Of a DNA stretch of 64,000 nt, positions 43,582 to 52,264 are shown piece by piece. Positions within the stretch are counted from its first letter, which is position 1, and each line of letters opens with the position of its first letter. The stretch is from Desulfocicer sp963675955 (GTDB taxonomy: Bacteria; Desulfobacterota; Desulfobacteria; Desulfobacterales; Desulfobacteraceae): the NCBI GenBank assembly GCA_963675955.2, contig CAXXVR010000010.1, forward strand, positions 62,001 to 126,000, written 5' to 3'. The notes under the pieces are model-generated. The model was not told the origin of the DNA and made no database searches. It saw only the letters and a program-made list of their open reading frames with translations. The position numbers and the translations under genes were made by a program.

Positions 43582-45897
43582 CTACTTAAATTTACCGGTA
43601 AGCTCAGAATCAATTACATAAATACACACCTCTTTGGCTCCCTGTTCTGTGTATTGAAATTTTTTCACCATATTTTTAATGAGGAATTTCACATCACTTC
43701 TGATGCGCTTGTCATAGGTTTTAAAATCCGATGTGTCAAAGTCCCGGATGGCCCGCCTGAAGTTTTCATTGCTTAAAAAAGGTTCCAAAACCCGTTTTTT
43801 CAGGTTAAAGACATAACGTTCATAAAGGGTCAGGAAAAGACGGGTTTCGGTGATCTTTTTCTCTTCCACCATGATCTCCCGGGGAAGTGCGTGGGTGGTA
43901 TACTGGTTAAGCACATCGTTGCGCATTTCAATACGTTTTGCCATGGTTATGCCCTCGGCAAAAAGACGGCTCTCTATGGAACTTAAGAAGGACTCTGTAA
44001 CATGGATTTCTTCACCGGTGAAAAGACATCTTGCCTCGGCACCCAGCTCAAAGGTCAGGGCTGAAATATAATTTTTAATATCCTTTGTTATCTGCTGTTC
44101 ATTGTAATAATAAAGGGATTCCTTCACCTGCTGCAGCACGTTATACTCGTACATGCGCAACAGGGAGTCTAAAAATCCATCGGGAACCATTTTAGGATAA
44201 TCTTTGATAACGTTCTTAAAAAATGAGCACAACACCGGCATGTTTATCAGCACATCGTCCTTGGCGTAAAGGGAATAAAACTGATCAAAAAGCCGGATTG
44301 AATCCCTGCCGGAAAACCCGTAATTACCCTCACTTTCCGACTCTTTGAAAATCTGCTGCCAAACCTTACTGTCAAGGGTTTTTCGATCTTCATCATCAAG
44401 CCAGTCAGGAATATGGCCTGCGTATATTTCCATCTTCAGCAGCATCAACGGTTCATCACAGTAAAGACTATACTTGGCACTGTTTTTAATCCAGTCAATA
44501 AGAGCTTCAGACTTGGGTTTCAACCGGGAGGAGATGATAATCCTTGCAAAATTATCCATGACCATGGGCAAAAAAGCATCCTCTATGTGGCGACCAAAAA
44601 TATTGTTGTATATTTTTATTTCCGTTTCAATATCAAGCACATAAGGGATATTAATGTATCTGATACGGTCGGTGAAAGAGGGAAATTCCCGGATGTTTTT
44701 CTTGTCTTCCGGATTCATCAGGGCTAAAAACAGGGAGTTGACATTCTCTTCAATATCTTCCACCTTGTGCACCGCCTCACTTATGATATTGTGCAGTTCC
44801 ACCATGCGGTCCACATTGTGTGATTTAATGTCCATTAAGGCATAAATGCCATTGTTGGTCTTGGAAAACCGCGAATAGATATAGTTGATCAGGTTACTGT
44901 CCCGGAACAGGTTATTGATACGGTGCTGGAGCATTGGATTGCTCATGACATTCTGTTTTAAGGGGACATCCCCGGGATTGAATACGGAAATACCGGTGCC
45001 CAGACGTCGATTGAAATAATAGGGTCTGGCAAAAACCATTTCAAATACTTTTTCAGGAGAACCCAGTCTTTCCAGAAGGGCCTGAAAAATGGATTCACAA
45101 ATGGTGCAGGGTTCATGGGTGAAAACCCATTCATACTCTTTTTCCTTGAACAGCCGCCATTTAAATTCATCATTGGGAACCAGTTTATCCAGAAAATCCC
45201 GCCGATGCTTTTTGGGAATAATCAAAATGGGATTATCATGGGAAATACATGGTATTTCTATGTATTTGGAATGAAACCCCGGGGCAATGCAGGCCTCGGT
45301 GAGTTTCTCAGAAATATCCCCATGGGGATGATCTATCAGATTCACCAAGCGTTCAATGGCGGAAGTAGTCTCGGCAGCCCGCCCATCCCCGAGTTTATTC
45401 ACATCAAGACGCCATACAATCTCATACCGGATGCCATCCTCACTGTTGGCATAGCTTTCAAATTTTTTAAGCATGTTATTTAAAAATGTGCTTTTGCCAC
45501 AGCCATGGGGGCCATGAAAGATATAAATCTGATTCTGCTGGGCACCATGTCGCAGGCCTTCCATATGCTTCATCAGACGATTGGCAAAGAGCCGATCTGT
45601 AAAATAGGGATTTTCCGAGTCTGCCACAAAAAGTCTGCTGCAGTCATAATTGATCATGGTCAGATCATCAAGTTCTTCAAAGGCTTCCACCCGATCCACA
45701 TGGGAGATCATCATATCATGGAACACCTGGAAAATATTTCGGATGGTCTGGAAGGGATCTTTGGCCACCATATCCAGATACTGGGTAAAGGTAATGGGTT
45801 TGAATTTTTCGTATTCGCCAATATCACCATTGAGAAAGGCCAGGGCCTGTTTCACCCGTTGTTCATTGTTTTCCATGCCAAGGGTTTCTTTGTTCAT
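43582..45897 (-). CDS. PrkA-family AAA serine protein kinase, long paralogue (second copy in cluster)
   Basis: 771 residues from ATG 45897, which lies two bases after the spoVR stop (TGAGGATG). The AAA domain has Walker A HGPHGCGKSTFLNN (near residue 130), a region with CTICES, and PrkA-like IYALMDIKSHNVDRM and LNSLFLALMNPEDKKNIREF-type segments. The C-terminal part resembles the PrkA kinase-like domain but is longer than usual (E. coli PrkA 644). It is clearly different from the paralogue at the other end of the cluster, so the two are not a recent duplication. PrkA kinases act in stress and stationary-phase responses. Confidence 0.82.
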   Translation of the reverse strand: MNKETLGMENNEQRVKQALAFLNGDIGEYEKFKPITFTQYLDMVAKDPFQTIRNIFQVFHDMMISHVDRVEAFEELDDLTMINYDCSRLFVADSENPYFTDRLFANRLMKHMEGLRHGAQQNQIYIFHGPHGCGKSTFLNNMLKKFESYANSEDGIRYEIVWRLDVNKLGDGRAAETTSAIERLVNLIDHPHGDISEKLTEACIAPGFHSKYIEIPCISHDNPILIIPKKHRRDFLDKLVPNDEFKWRLFKEKEYEWVFTHEPCTICESIFQALLERLGSPEKVFEMVFARPYYFNRRLGTGISVFNPGDVPLKQNVMSNPMLQHRINNLFRDSNLINYIYSRFSKTNNGIYALMDIKSHNVDRMVELHNIISEAVHKVEDIEENVNSLFLALMNPEDKKNIREFPSFTDRIRYINIPYVLDIETEIKIYNNIFGRHIEDAFLPMVMDNFARIIISSRLKPKSEALIDWIKNSAKYSLYCDEPLMLLKMEIYAGHIPDWLDDEDRKTLDSKVWQQIFKESESEGNYGFSGRDSIRLFDQFYSLYAKDDVLINMPVLCSFFKNVIKDYPKMVPDGFLDSLLRMYEYNVLQQVKESLYYYNEQQITKDIKNYISALTFELGAEARCLFTGEEIHVTESFLSSIESRLFAEGITMAKRIEMRNDVLNQYTTHALPREIMVEEKKITETRLFLTLYERYVFNLKKRVLEPFLSNENFRRAIRDFDTSDFKTYDKRIRSDVKFLIKNMVKKFQYTEQGAKEVCIYVIDSELTGKFK

Positions 45898-45899
45898 CC

Positions 45900-47564
45900 T
45901 CACACCCCCCGTTTCAACAGTTTTCTGTTTTCCATCACATACAATACCCGTTTCCATGCCGCTGGTTCTTTTTCCCTTTCAGAGGTGCCTGCTGATGCAC
46001 TTGCAGGTGGACTCCAGAAATCAATGTAACGCTGCTGGGGGGTGGTCTCCTTGATCGGTTCACTGGTTTCAAGGCGCACCGATCGTCCCCAGAGATACTC
46101 AATACCCATCATGGTGTTTTCAATAAAATCAGTCTTCAGGGGTTTACCTTCAAAGCTGTGTTCCAGATAAAGGGGACCCTGGGCGGTTTTTTCCACATTC
46201 ACCTTTATGACAGGGGGATGGTAGAGGGTACTAATGACCATGTCCCGGTAGGCGGTGGCGCTTCTTGATTTAACATAGTACTGCCATGATTTACGCTGGC
46301 TGTTCAGACGCTTTCCTGTCACGAACAGATTGTGCCGATTCATGAATTCCTGATCAATATATGTATTTATGAAAGTAAAATCACACATGCTTTCCCGGAT
46401 GGAAAAAAGGCGATCAAGGCCCATGCCACGCTTACGGTCAAAGCGTTTCTGTTTGACCTCATCCTTGATCTGATCGTATTCCCGGGAATAGCATCCCCGG
46501 TTTTCCATCTTTTCTATGTGATACAAAAGGCGCATGCCAAGGGCATAGGGATTGAGCCCCACCTTGGGCATGGCGGTGACACCTGCGTTGACCTTGGCAA
46601 AGTTAACCTCATGGCCCTTGATTCTGTCATCTTTCATGAACAGCTTTTCATGCCAGTAACTGGCCCAGCCTTCATTCATGATCTTGGTGCGGATCTGGGG
46701 TTGAAAAAATAAAGAGGTTTTTCGTACCACCGCCATAACGGATTTCATCCACTTGTTCTCCTCCCTGTTCAAAAAAGTGGAATGCTCCATGATATATTCC
46801 ATGACATCGGGTCGCCCTCGGTCTTTTTTTTCCAGATATCGTTTGTAAAAGGCATCAAATTCGGGAAATTTTATCCGCACATCAATAAAAAAATGCTCCT
46901 CTATATCATGTTGATGGTCGGCCAGAACCTCATTGTACCGTTCAATCTCTTTGAGGTATTCATTGTTTGACAGGCCTTTTTCCCGCTGGAGGAAAATATC
47001 AAAATAATAATCAAACGGGGATAGATGTTTTGCCTGATGGGTTCGCGTGGTCCGGGAAACGGTATCGTGATATCCCACCAGGTTATCGATTCCCCTGGCA
47101 AATTCAATGACATAATCCACCCATCGTCCCTTTTCAGACCGATATCTGGCAATGAGACGTTTATCTGCAAGGGCCTGACCATTGAAATCAAGATCCCAGG
47201 TATGTTGAAAAAAAAGATTGTTCTGGAAAAAATCAATATGACCCAGCACATGATAAAAAATCATTACATTTAACCAGTCCGGGTTGTTATCGTTGTAAAA
47301 GGAAATGGCAGGGCGGGTGTTGATGACGGTCTCATAGGGGTTGTTGGGATAAAGTTCGTACATTCCCTTGCCGGAAAGCACCCTGACATCATGCACCCAG
47401 TAGTCATAAAGGGTGGGCATCATCACCTTGGGGCTTAATTCCACCATGTCCCGGTTTGTGACAATATATTCCAGGGACTCATCTTCAAAACATAGACCTG
47501 CATCCCTTGCCCGCTCTTTACACCCTTCCATGATGGCCTTTACATGCTGATCAACAATTTCCAT
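45900..47564 (-). CDS. SpoVR family protein
   Basis: 554 residues. Family features: YELYPNNPYETVINTRPAIS, MIFYHVLGHIDFFQNNLFF, the histidine-rich NEGWASYWHEKLF (metal-binding-like), and KVGLNPYALGMRLLYHIE. SpoVR proteins (E. coli YcgB) are linked functionally with PrkA and YeaH in stress and nitrogen-starvation responses; molecular activity is unresolved. GGGGAGG precedes the ATG. It lies between the DUF444 gene (64 bp away) and the second prkA (two bases). Confidence 0.92.
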   Translation of the reverse strand: MEIVDQHVKAIMEGCKERARDAGLCFEDESLEYIVTNRDMVELSPKVMMPTLYDYWVHDVRVLSGKGMYELYPNNPYETVINTRPAISFYNDNNPDWLNVMIFYHVLGHIDFFQNNLFFQHTWDLDFNGQALADKRLIARYRSEKGRWVDYVIEFARGIDNLVGYHDTVSRTTRTHQAKHLSPFDYYFDIFLQREKGLSNNEYLKEIERYNEVLADHQHDIEEHFFIDVRIKFPEFDAFYKRYLEKKDRGRPDVMEYIMEHSTFLNREENKWMKSVMAVVRKTSLFFQPQIRTKIMNEGWASYWHEKLFMKDDRIKGHEVNFAKVNAGVTAMPKVGLNPYALGMRLLYHIEKMENRGCYSREYDQIKDEVKQKRFDRKRGMGLDRLFSIRESMCDFTFINTYIDQEFMNRHNLFVTGKRLNSQRKSWQYYVKSRSATAYRDMVISTLYHPPVIKVNVEKTAQGPLYLEHSFEGKPLKTDFIENTMMGIEYLWGRSVRLETSEPIKETTPQQRYIDFWSPPASASAGTSEREKEPAAWKRVLYVMENRKLLKRGV

Positions 47565-47628
47565 GGTGAACCTCCCCTTTGTCAGCCGTCTGACGATCCT
47601 TATCTATGTGATGACCCCATTTTACATA

Positions 47629-48807
47629 TCAACTGCCCAGAAGATTTTTAATGCCTTCAATAATCCTGCTGTCTTCGGCATCCTCGGCCATGACATCCAT
47701 GCGGATATGGCGGGGATGCTTTTCCAGAAGTCCAGAACCGGCAATGTATTTTTCCACCTCAGTTTCTTTCCCCCTGGCATAATTGTGTTTTGCAACGGTG
47801 ATGCCGATCCGGGCAGAATAGGTGACCATTTTTTCCAGTTCCACCAACGCCTCTTTGCCATCTGTATCCCAGTCATCCCCGTCTGTGCCGTGGAAAACAT
47901 AAATATTGTAGTCCCTGGCAAGGCCTTCTTTTTCCACTATTTCATTGACCATGCGGTAGGCGGACACCACCTTGGTGCCACCGGCCACCTTATAGGAATA
48001 ATATTTATAGAAATCAACTACTTCTCTGGCATCAGTATCATGAAGAATAAATCGGGTTTCCACCTGTTTTTCGTACTGGTACAACAACCAGGAATAGATC
48101 ATCACATGCTGAGACACCACTGTCTGGGTGGGTTTCCCCCCCATGGATCCGGAATAATCCCTTAAAAAAAATATCAAGGCCTGGGATTCATAGGCTTTTT
48201 CCCGGGAAAGCACCCGATAGATCATGTCAGAGGGTGCCACCAGAAACCGTGAGGAATCAATATCAGACACATCGGGGATGTTCCCAAGGCTGATATTGGT
48301 CTGCACAATGCGTTTAAGGGTGGCTTTTTTATCAAGGATCTGTCCGAACCCGCGATTGCGGTCGGTCATATCATAGATATACCGTACCAGGGTTCTTTTA
48401 CCACCCTTGTCCACCAGATTGGGCAGTTCAAAATCCTGGGCCAGGGTTCTTCCCAGATCGTAGGCGTTGGATTCAAATTCATGTTCGCCTCCACTGCCCT
48501 CCCCCGGGCCTTCACCGTCTCCTTCTCCTGCACCTTCCCCCTCCCCTTCCTGGGGACGGATGGGTTCTTCACCAATAACCTCACCCTCTTCTCCGGTACC
48601 GGTGCCCCCGGTGGGCTGGGATTCACCCTCTTCATCCAGGCTGATTTCATCATGAACAAATTTTTCTTCCACCGTGGTGGGTACAACAATAATCCTTTCC
48701 CTGCCCCCCTGGACAGGTTTAACAATACGGCCAATGCGGATCTTGCGTTTAAATCCGTCCTCTTCCCGCTTCCGGTCCCTTTCCAGGAGTTCATCCAGGG
48801 TTATCAT
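47629..48807 (-). CDS. YeaH/DUF444 family protein with von Willebrand A domain
   Basis: 392 residues. The N terminus is charged, followed by an acidic Gly-Glu-rich linker (about residues 60-110). The VWA domain follows, with MIDAS motif LRDYSGSMGGK (DxSxS, near residue 227) and FHGTDGDDWDTDG as a later metal-site element. YeaH is co-expressed with PrkA in many bacteria and may be its partner. Its start overlaps the prkA stop by one base (TAATG), so translation is coupled. Confidence 0.92.
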   Translation of the reverse strand: MITLDELLERDRKREEDGFKRKIRIGRIVKPVQGGRERIIVVPTTVEEKFVHDEISLDEEGESQPTGGTGTGEEGEVIGEEPIRPQEGEGEGAGEGDGEGPGEGSGGEHEFESNAYDLGRTLAQDFELPNLVDKGGKRTLVRYIYDMTDRNRGFGQILDKKATLKRIVQTNISLGNIPDVSDIDSSRFLVAPSDMIYRVLSREKAYESQALIFFLRDYSGSMGGKPTQTVVSQHVMIYSWLLYQYEKQVETRFILHDTDAREVVDFYKYYSYKVAGGTKVVSAYRMVNEIVEKEGLARDYNIYVFHGTDGDDWDTDGKEALVELEKMVTYSARIGITVAKHNYARGKETEVEKYIAGSGLLEKHPRHIRMDVMAEDAEDSRIIEGIKNLLGS

Positions 48808-50870
48808 TATTTATCGTCCTCCTGACTGCAGAAATATTCAATGGTCTTCTGGGCACAGGTGCTGCAATACCCCAGTTTATCCATCATGGTGGTGATCATT
48901 CGGTCATGAAGTTTTTTATTTTCCTCGTTGGTGCGATTTGCAAGGGCTCCCACAAGACTTCCAGCCCCGGCGATGTCGGATTTCAGGCGCACATCAGTGA
49001 TGGCTTTTACAAGCTCCAGATTATCCATGAAATCATAATTGGGGTCCACGGAAATCTTTTGCCCATAAATCTTGCGTATGGTGTTTCGAAAGGAGGAGCG
49101 CTGCTCATCGGTTTTAAGCCCGAGCCGTTCCTCAACATTTTTAATGTAGCGCTCATCTATCTTCATGGATTTAAGTTCATTGGACTGGGGATCTTTGTAT
49201 TTCCACATCATGTCCGGACCCAGGTGCTCGGCATCAATGCCGATGATCATGTTCACATAGTTCATGACATCTTTTTTAATGGCCAGGGGTTCATCCATGT
49301 AGGCATTGAAAATCTCGGTCATGATACGTTCCCGGTAAAGTCCCCGGGCCGTATGCAGGTCCTCCATAAATTTAACGCGATCCCCGGGTTCGGTGACATA
49401 ATCGAGCACCACCTTTTCCAGGGTTTTGAAGATATCCAGGGCAAACATGCAGGTGCCCTCGTTGGTTTCAGAACTCTCCAAAAGCAATTGAATGGCCCGG
49501 CCCAGATTTCGCTGTCCCAGGCCCTTCTGACCAAACCGCTTGGTGATGTCGGGGTCCTGGTTTAAGGTATCTATGAGTTCAGACAGGGTCTTTAAACTCT
49601 TTTCTCCGGCCACTTCCCCCGCGGACAGTTTCATGGTTTCCACCGGGGTCAGTTTTTCGGATCGGGGCAACCGGGTAAGCACCACCCCCACCGATGCAGC
49701 GTAGTTCAAGTTGGGGTCCTGGTGAAGTTTCTCCATATTCAAAGTGGTTTTTACATCTCCGCCGATGGCATAGGCCGTCAGTTCACTCTGGAGTTTATAG
49801 TCGGTGTTGTGTGCCACATAACACAGACGACACCTGTCCACGATGGGGGCCTCTTCTTTTTCTGCCAGAAAGGTATTAAACTCAGAGTTATTGCTGGTGG
49901 CCACAATCAGGGTATCAATGGGCCATTTATACCCGTCAATTTCAATGTTTCGGTTCTGGATCACCCCGAGGTACACCTGGACCAGATCTTTTTTGTTTTT
50001 ATAAATTTCATCGCTGAAATGAATCCCACCTCCGGCCACCCGGGCAAGAGCACCTCGTCTCAGATCAAACCGGTAGGGATTATTGGTGTCGGAAATGTGG
50101 AGAAGTCTCTGGATGGATTCTTCCCCAAGAAGATCCACGGCAGAAGAGGTGATTTTATCCTTGGCCGGATATTTACCGGTCAAGGTACCCATGCTCTCAA
50201 TCATGGGTACCGGTACTACCTCCACAAAGGAGAGCATTTTTTCAAGGTCCCCATCACAAAACTCCCGGATCTGGTTCCAGATATAGGAAGAACAGGCTCC
50301 AAGCGGGCGATATTTTTCAGTAAGCACCTCAAGTTCCCTGTCAGAAAAACCAAAGGTGTCACCAAGATATTCCAGGGAGGCGGCCTGGGTTTCATGCAGT
50401 CCCATGGCAAGAATCATAGGGTCTTCATAGGTCTGGGATTCTATGGTGGAAATTCTGCCATACCCTTCCAGTTGATCAAGGCCTTTGAACCGGAAGGTAT
50501 ATTTACGATTTTCCGGCTTGAAAATAAAATTGCGATAGGCTTCACACAAATAATCCACAAAGAAGGTTTTTCCATTTCCCGGTTCACCTACCAGGACAAA
50601 GGCCATTTCCCGGGAAGATCCCCCCTCGGAAGCATCCTTGACAAAGGAGACAAAACTGTTGATTTCATCGTACATCCCCACAAGGTGTTTTTTACCTTTG
50701 CTGAAAAGATCAAAATGATAGGTAGTTCGACCTTTGACGGTGATTTTATCCACCCCGCTGCTTAGAATCATGCGGGACACCCCCTGGAAACAATCCTCAA
50801 AGGTTCTCTTTTCTGTTTTTACCAGTTCAATGTGATAGGAAAGTGTTTTTGAAGTGGTGTTATCATCCAT
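48807..50870 (-). CDS. prkA: PrkA serine protein kinase, first gene of the prkA-yeaH-spoVR-prkA cluster
   Basis: 687 residues from ATG 50870, preceded by GGAGGAAG. The AAA domain carries VLVGEPGNGKTFFVDY (Walker A, near residue 95), GGGIHFSDEIYKNKKDLV and VATSNNSEFN, followed by the PrkA C-terminal domain with a short zinc-like CSTCAQ element near the end. Closest to standard PrkA in length and order. A further frame upstream (50894) is open but has a worse start. It probably phosphorylates protein targets under stress together with YeaH and SpoVR. Confidence 0.93.
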   Translation of the reverse strand: MDDNTTSKTLSYHIELVKTEKRTFEDCFQGVSRMILSSGVDKITVKGRTTYHFDLFSKGKKHLVGMYDEINSFVSFVKDASEGGSSREMAFVLVGEPGNGKTFFVDYLCEAYRNFIFKPENRKYTFRFKGLDQLEGYGRISTIESQTYEDPMILAMGLHETQAASLEYLGDTFGFSDRELEVLTEKYRPLGACSSYIWNQIREFCDGDLEKMLSFVEVVPVPMIESMGTLTGKYPAKDKITSSAVDLLGEESIQRLLHISDTNNPYRFDLRRGALARVAGGGIHFSDEIYKNKKDLVQVYLGVIQNRNIEIDGYKWPIDTLIVATSNNSEFNTFLAEKEEAPIVDRCRLCYVAHNTDYKLQSELTAYAIGGDVKTTLNMEKLHQDPNLNYAASVGVVLTRLPRSEKLTPVETMKLSAGEVAGEKSLKTLSELIDTLNQDPDITKRFGQKGLGQRNLGRAIQLLLESSETNEGTCMFALDIFKTLEKVVLDYVTEPGDRVKFMEDLHTARGLYRERIMTEIFNAYMDEPLAIKKDVMNYVNMIIGIDAEHLGPDMMWKYKDPQSNELKSMKIDERYIKNVEERLGLKTDEQRSSFRNTIRKIYGQKISVDPNYDFMDNLELVKAITDVRLKSDIAGAGSLVGALANRTNEENKKLHDRMITTMMDKLGYCSTCAQKTIEYFCSQEDDK

Positions 50871-50894
50871 TGCTTCCTCCCCGGGCAGCATCAA

Positions 50895-51168
50895 GGTTTT
50901 TGCTGCCGATCATATATAAAGTAAATGACGGAAAACCTGTTTGATGAAAACGGTATTACTTGATAGACAAGTATAAAACACTGCTATGGTATCGCTGAAT
51001 TATGCTTATCTGGTGGGATACGAGTCTGATGTCGGCCACCTAAATTGAATATACCAATGGGGAGGATGGGTGTCAAACCATATCGTAAAAACACCTCTTC
51101 ACGAAAAAAGTCTGCGACAAAATAAGGCAAAAAGAAGAAAAAAGGTAAAACAGATGGGGTTTACAGAG
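50895..51168. other. Upstream region of the prkA cluster
   Basis: AT-rich leader with several TATAT-like elements; no promoter with good spacing and no sigma-54 motif was found. No gene. Confidence 0.4.
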
Positions 51169-51486
51169 TATAACACCCATGCCCTGGCGGGCACAATGAA
51201 TTATGAAAAGGCAATAACTGTTAGTTTTCAGTACCTGCTTTTTCATATAAACCGCCATATCGGCCCGCCGACACAACGAACAATGAAAATGCTTTCATGT
51301 CACCCACCGAGGGGCAATGGGCCAATGGCTCAATTGGCCGGTTCCTATTGCCCCTCGGTGGGCTCTGCTGAGGTGACCTGAAAGTTTTATTTTTTAATAA
51401 ACCCACATGGCTGTGAGTACCAGCCACAACGAAAATTGTAATTCCAATCATTGCAGCCTTTTAGACGGAGTTTCTTATAAAAAAAA
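51169..51486 (+). repeat. Modular repeat array 2 (C, A and B units)
   Basis: Begins TATAACACCCATG, with core GCCCTGGCGGGCACAATGAA. The C unit ends TTTTTCATATAAA near 51252. The A unit has a perfect palindrome, 16-base arms at 51303-51318 and 51347-51362. The B unit starts with core TGGCTGTGAGTACCAGCCA plus CAACGAA and ends TTTCTTATAAAAAAAAC. Unlike the other loci, no gene starts directly after it; the following gene is on the other strand. Confidence 0.87.
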
Positions 51487-51584
51487 CCGGCACCGGAATG
51501 CCACAAGACAAGCCCCTGGCGGGTGCATATTGCCCCCTTTCAGGCAGGCTAACACAGTAATTGGCATCATCTCTATCAGAGATA

Positions 51585-52127
51585 TTACCAAGTGCGGTAA
51601 TCTCCAGTATCCAGATGAACAAAATCTGATTTGGGATAATATCCCACGCCGCCAGCACCAAGATGTACGGCCACATCCCTTAAATGACGGGTGGAGAAAT
51701 CCTGTATGCGAATATCAATGGCCCGGCCTTCCATATGAAGGCTTTTTTTAGCCACTCCCCAGCTTTTTTTTCTCAAATTACGATTGGTCTCTGGTGAACG
51801 ATAACCGGAAACCACCTCAATGATTCCACGGCTTTTTCCCCGATTTTGAACAGCCGTGATGATATCAAGCAGGCCAGGATCAATGGGATGAACTGTATTG
51901 GTTCGAAAATCCCTCAAAAATTTATTGATCTTACGTTGATTGGCTGCGGATCGGATTCCCGGAGTGTGGTGAATATCAAGATATTCACCTGTGTGGGTAT
52001 GAAAAAAAGTCAGGGTACGCCGCCCCCCCGTGCTTGCCATAGATACCAGCGGAGAACCGAGGAAAAGACTCGCCGCCGCCCCGGCTGAAGCTTTTAAGAA
52101 TTGTCGTCTTGTTGTTTTGGTATTCAT
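51585..52127 (-). CDS. DUF882 / peptidase M15-type protein (YcbK/MepK-like), Tat-exported
   Basis: 180 residues. The N terminus TRRQFLKASAGAAASLF is a twin-arginine export signal. The catalytic zinc motifs are HMEGRAIDI and DFVHLDTGDYRTW, with VVSGYRSPETN between, as in MepK (YcbK), a periplasmic murein endopeptidase cleaving cross-links. Length fits the family. It lies 137 bp after the L,D-transpeptidase gene in the same direction, the same pairing as ycbB-ycbK in enterobacteria. No clear ribosome binding site precedes the ATG. Confidence 0.9.
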   Translation of the reverse strand: MNTKTTRRQFLKASAGAAASLFLGSPLVSMASTGGRRTLTFFHTHTGEYLDIHHTPGIRSAANQRKINKFLRDFRTNTVHPIDPGLLDIITAVQNRGKSRGIIEVVSGYRSPETNRNLRKKSWGVAKKSLHMEGRAIDIRIQDFSTRHLRDVAVHLGAGGVGYYPKSDFVHLDTGDYRTW

Positions 52128-52264
52128 ATGCTGTGGCTTCTTTCTCTATCCTTATTGTCAGGTGTCAGTCAATGCTCAAAAAAGGCCGTAATGCAACCCG
52201 GAGCTCCTTACCAATATCAAAAAATAGTACCCATAAACCCTTTAAATCACACAGGAACGCTTTG

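Noticed and set aside
48467..48825. Pro/Ser-rich open frames opposite the DUF444 gene
   Set aside because: They are shadows of the Gly/Glu-rich linker of the yeaH-like gene on the minus strand.
42490..51486. Integron attC sites for the modular repeats
   Set aside because: The cores are imperfect palindromes, but the required GTTRRRY / RYYYAAC core sites are absent and no integrase is in the window.
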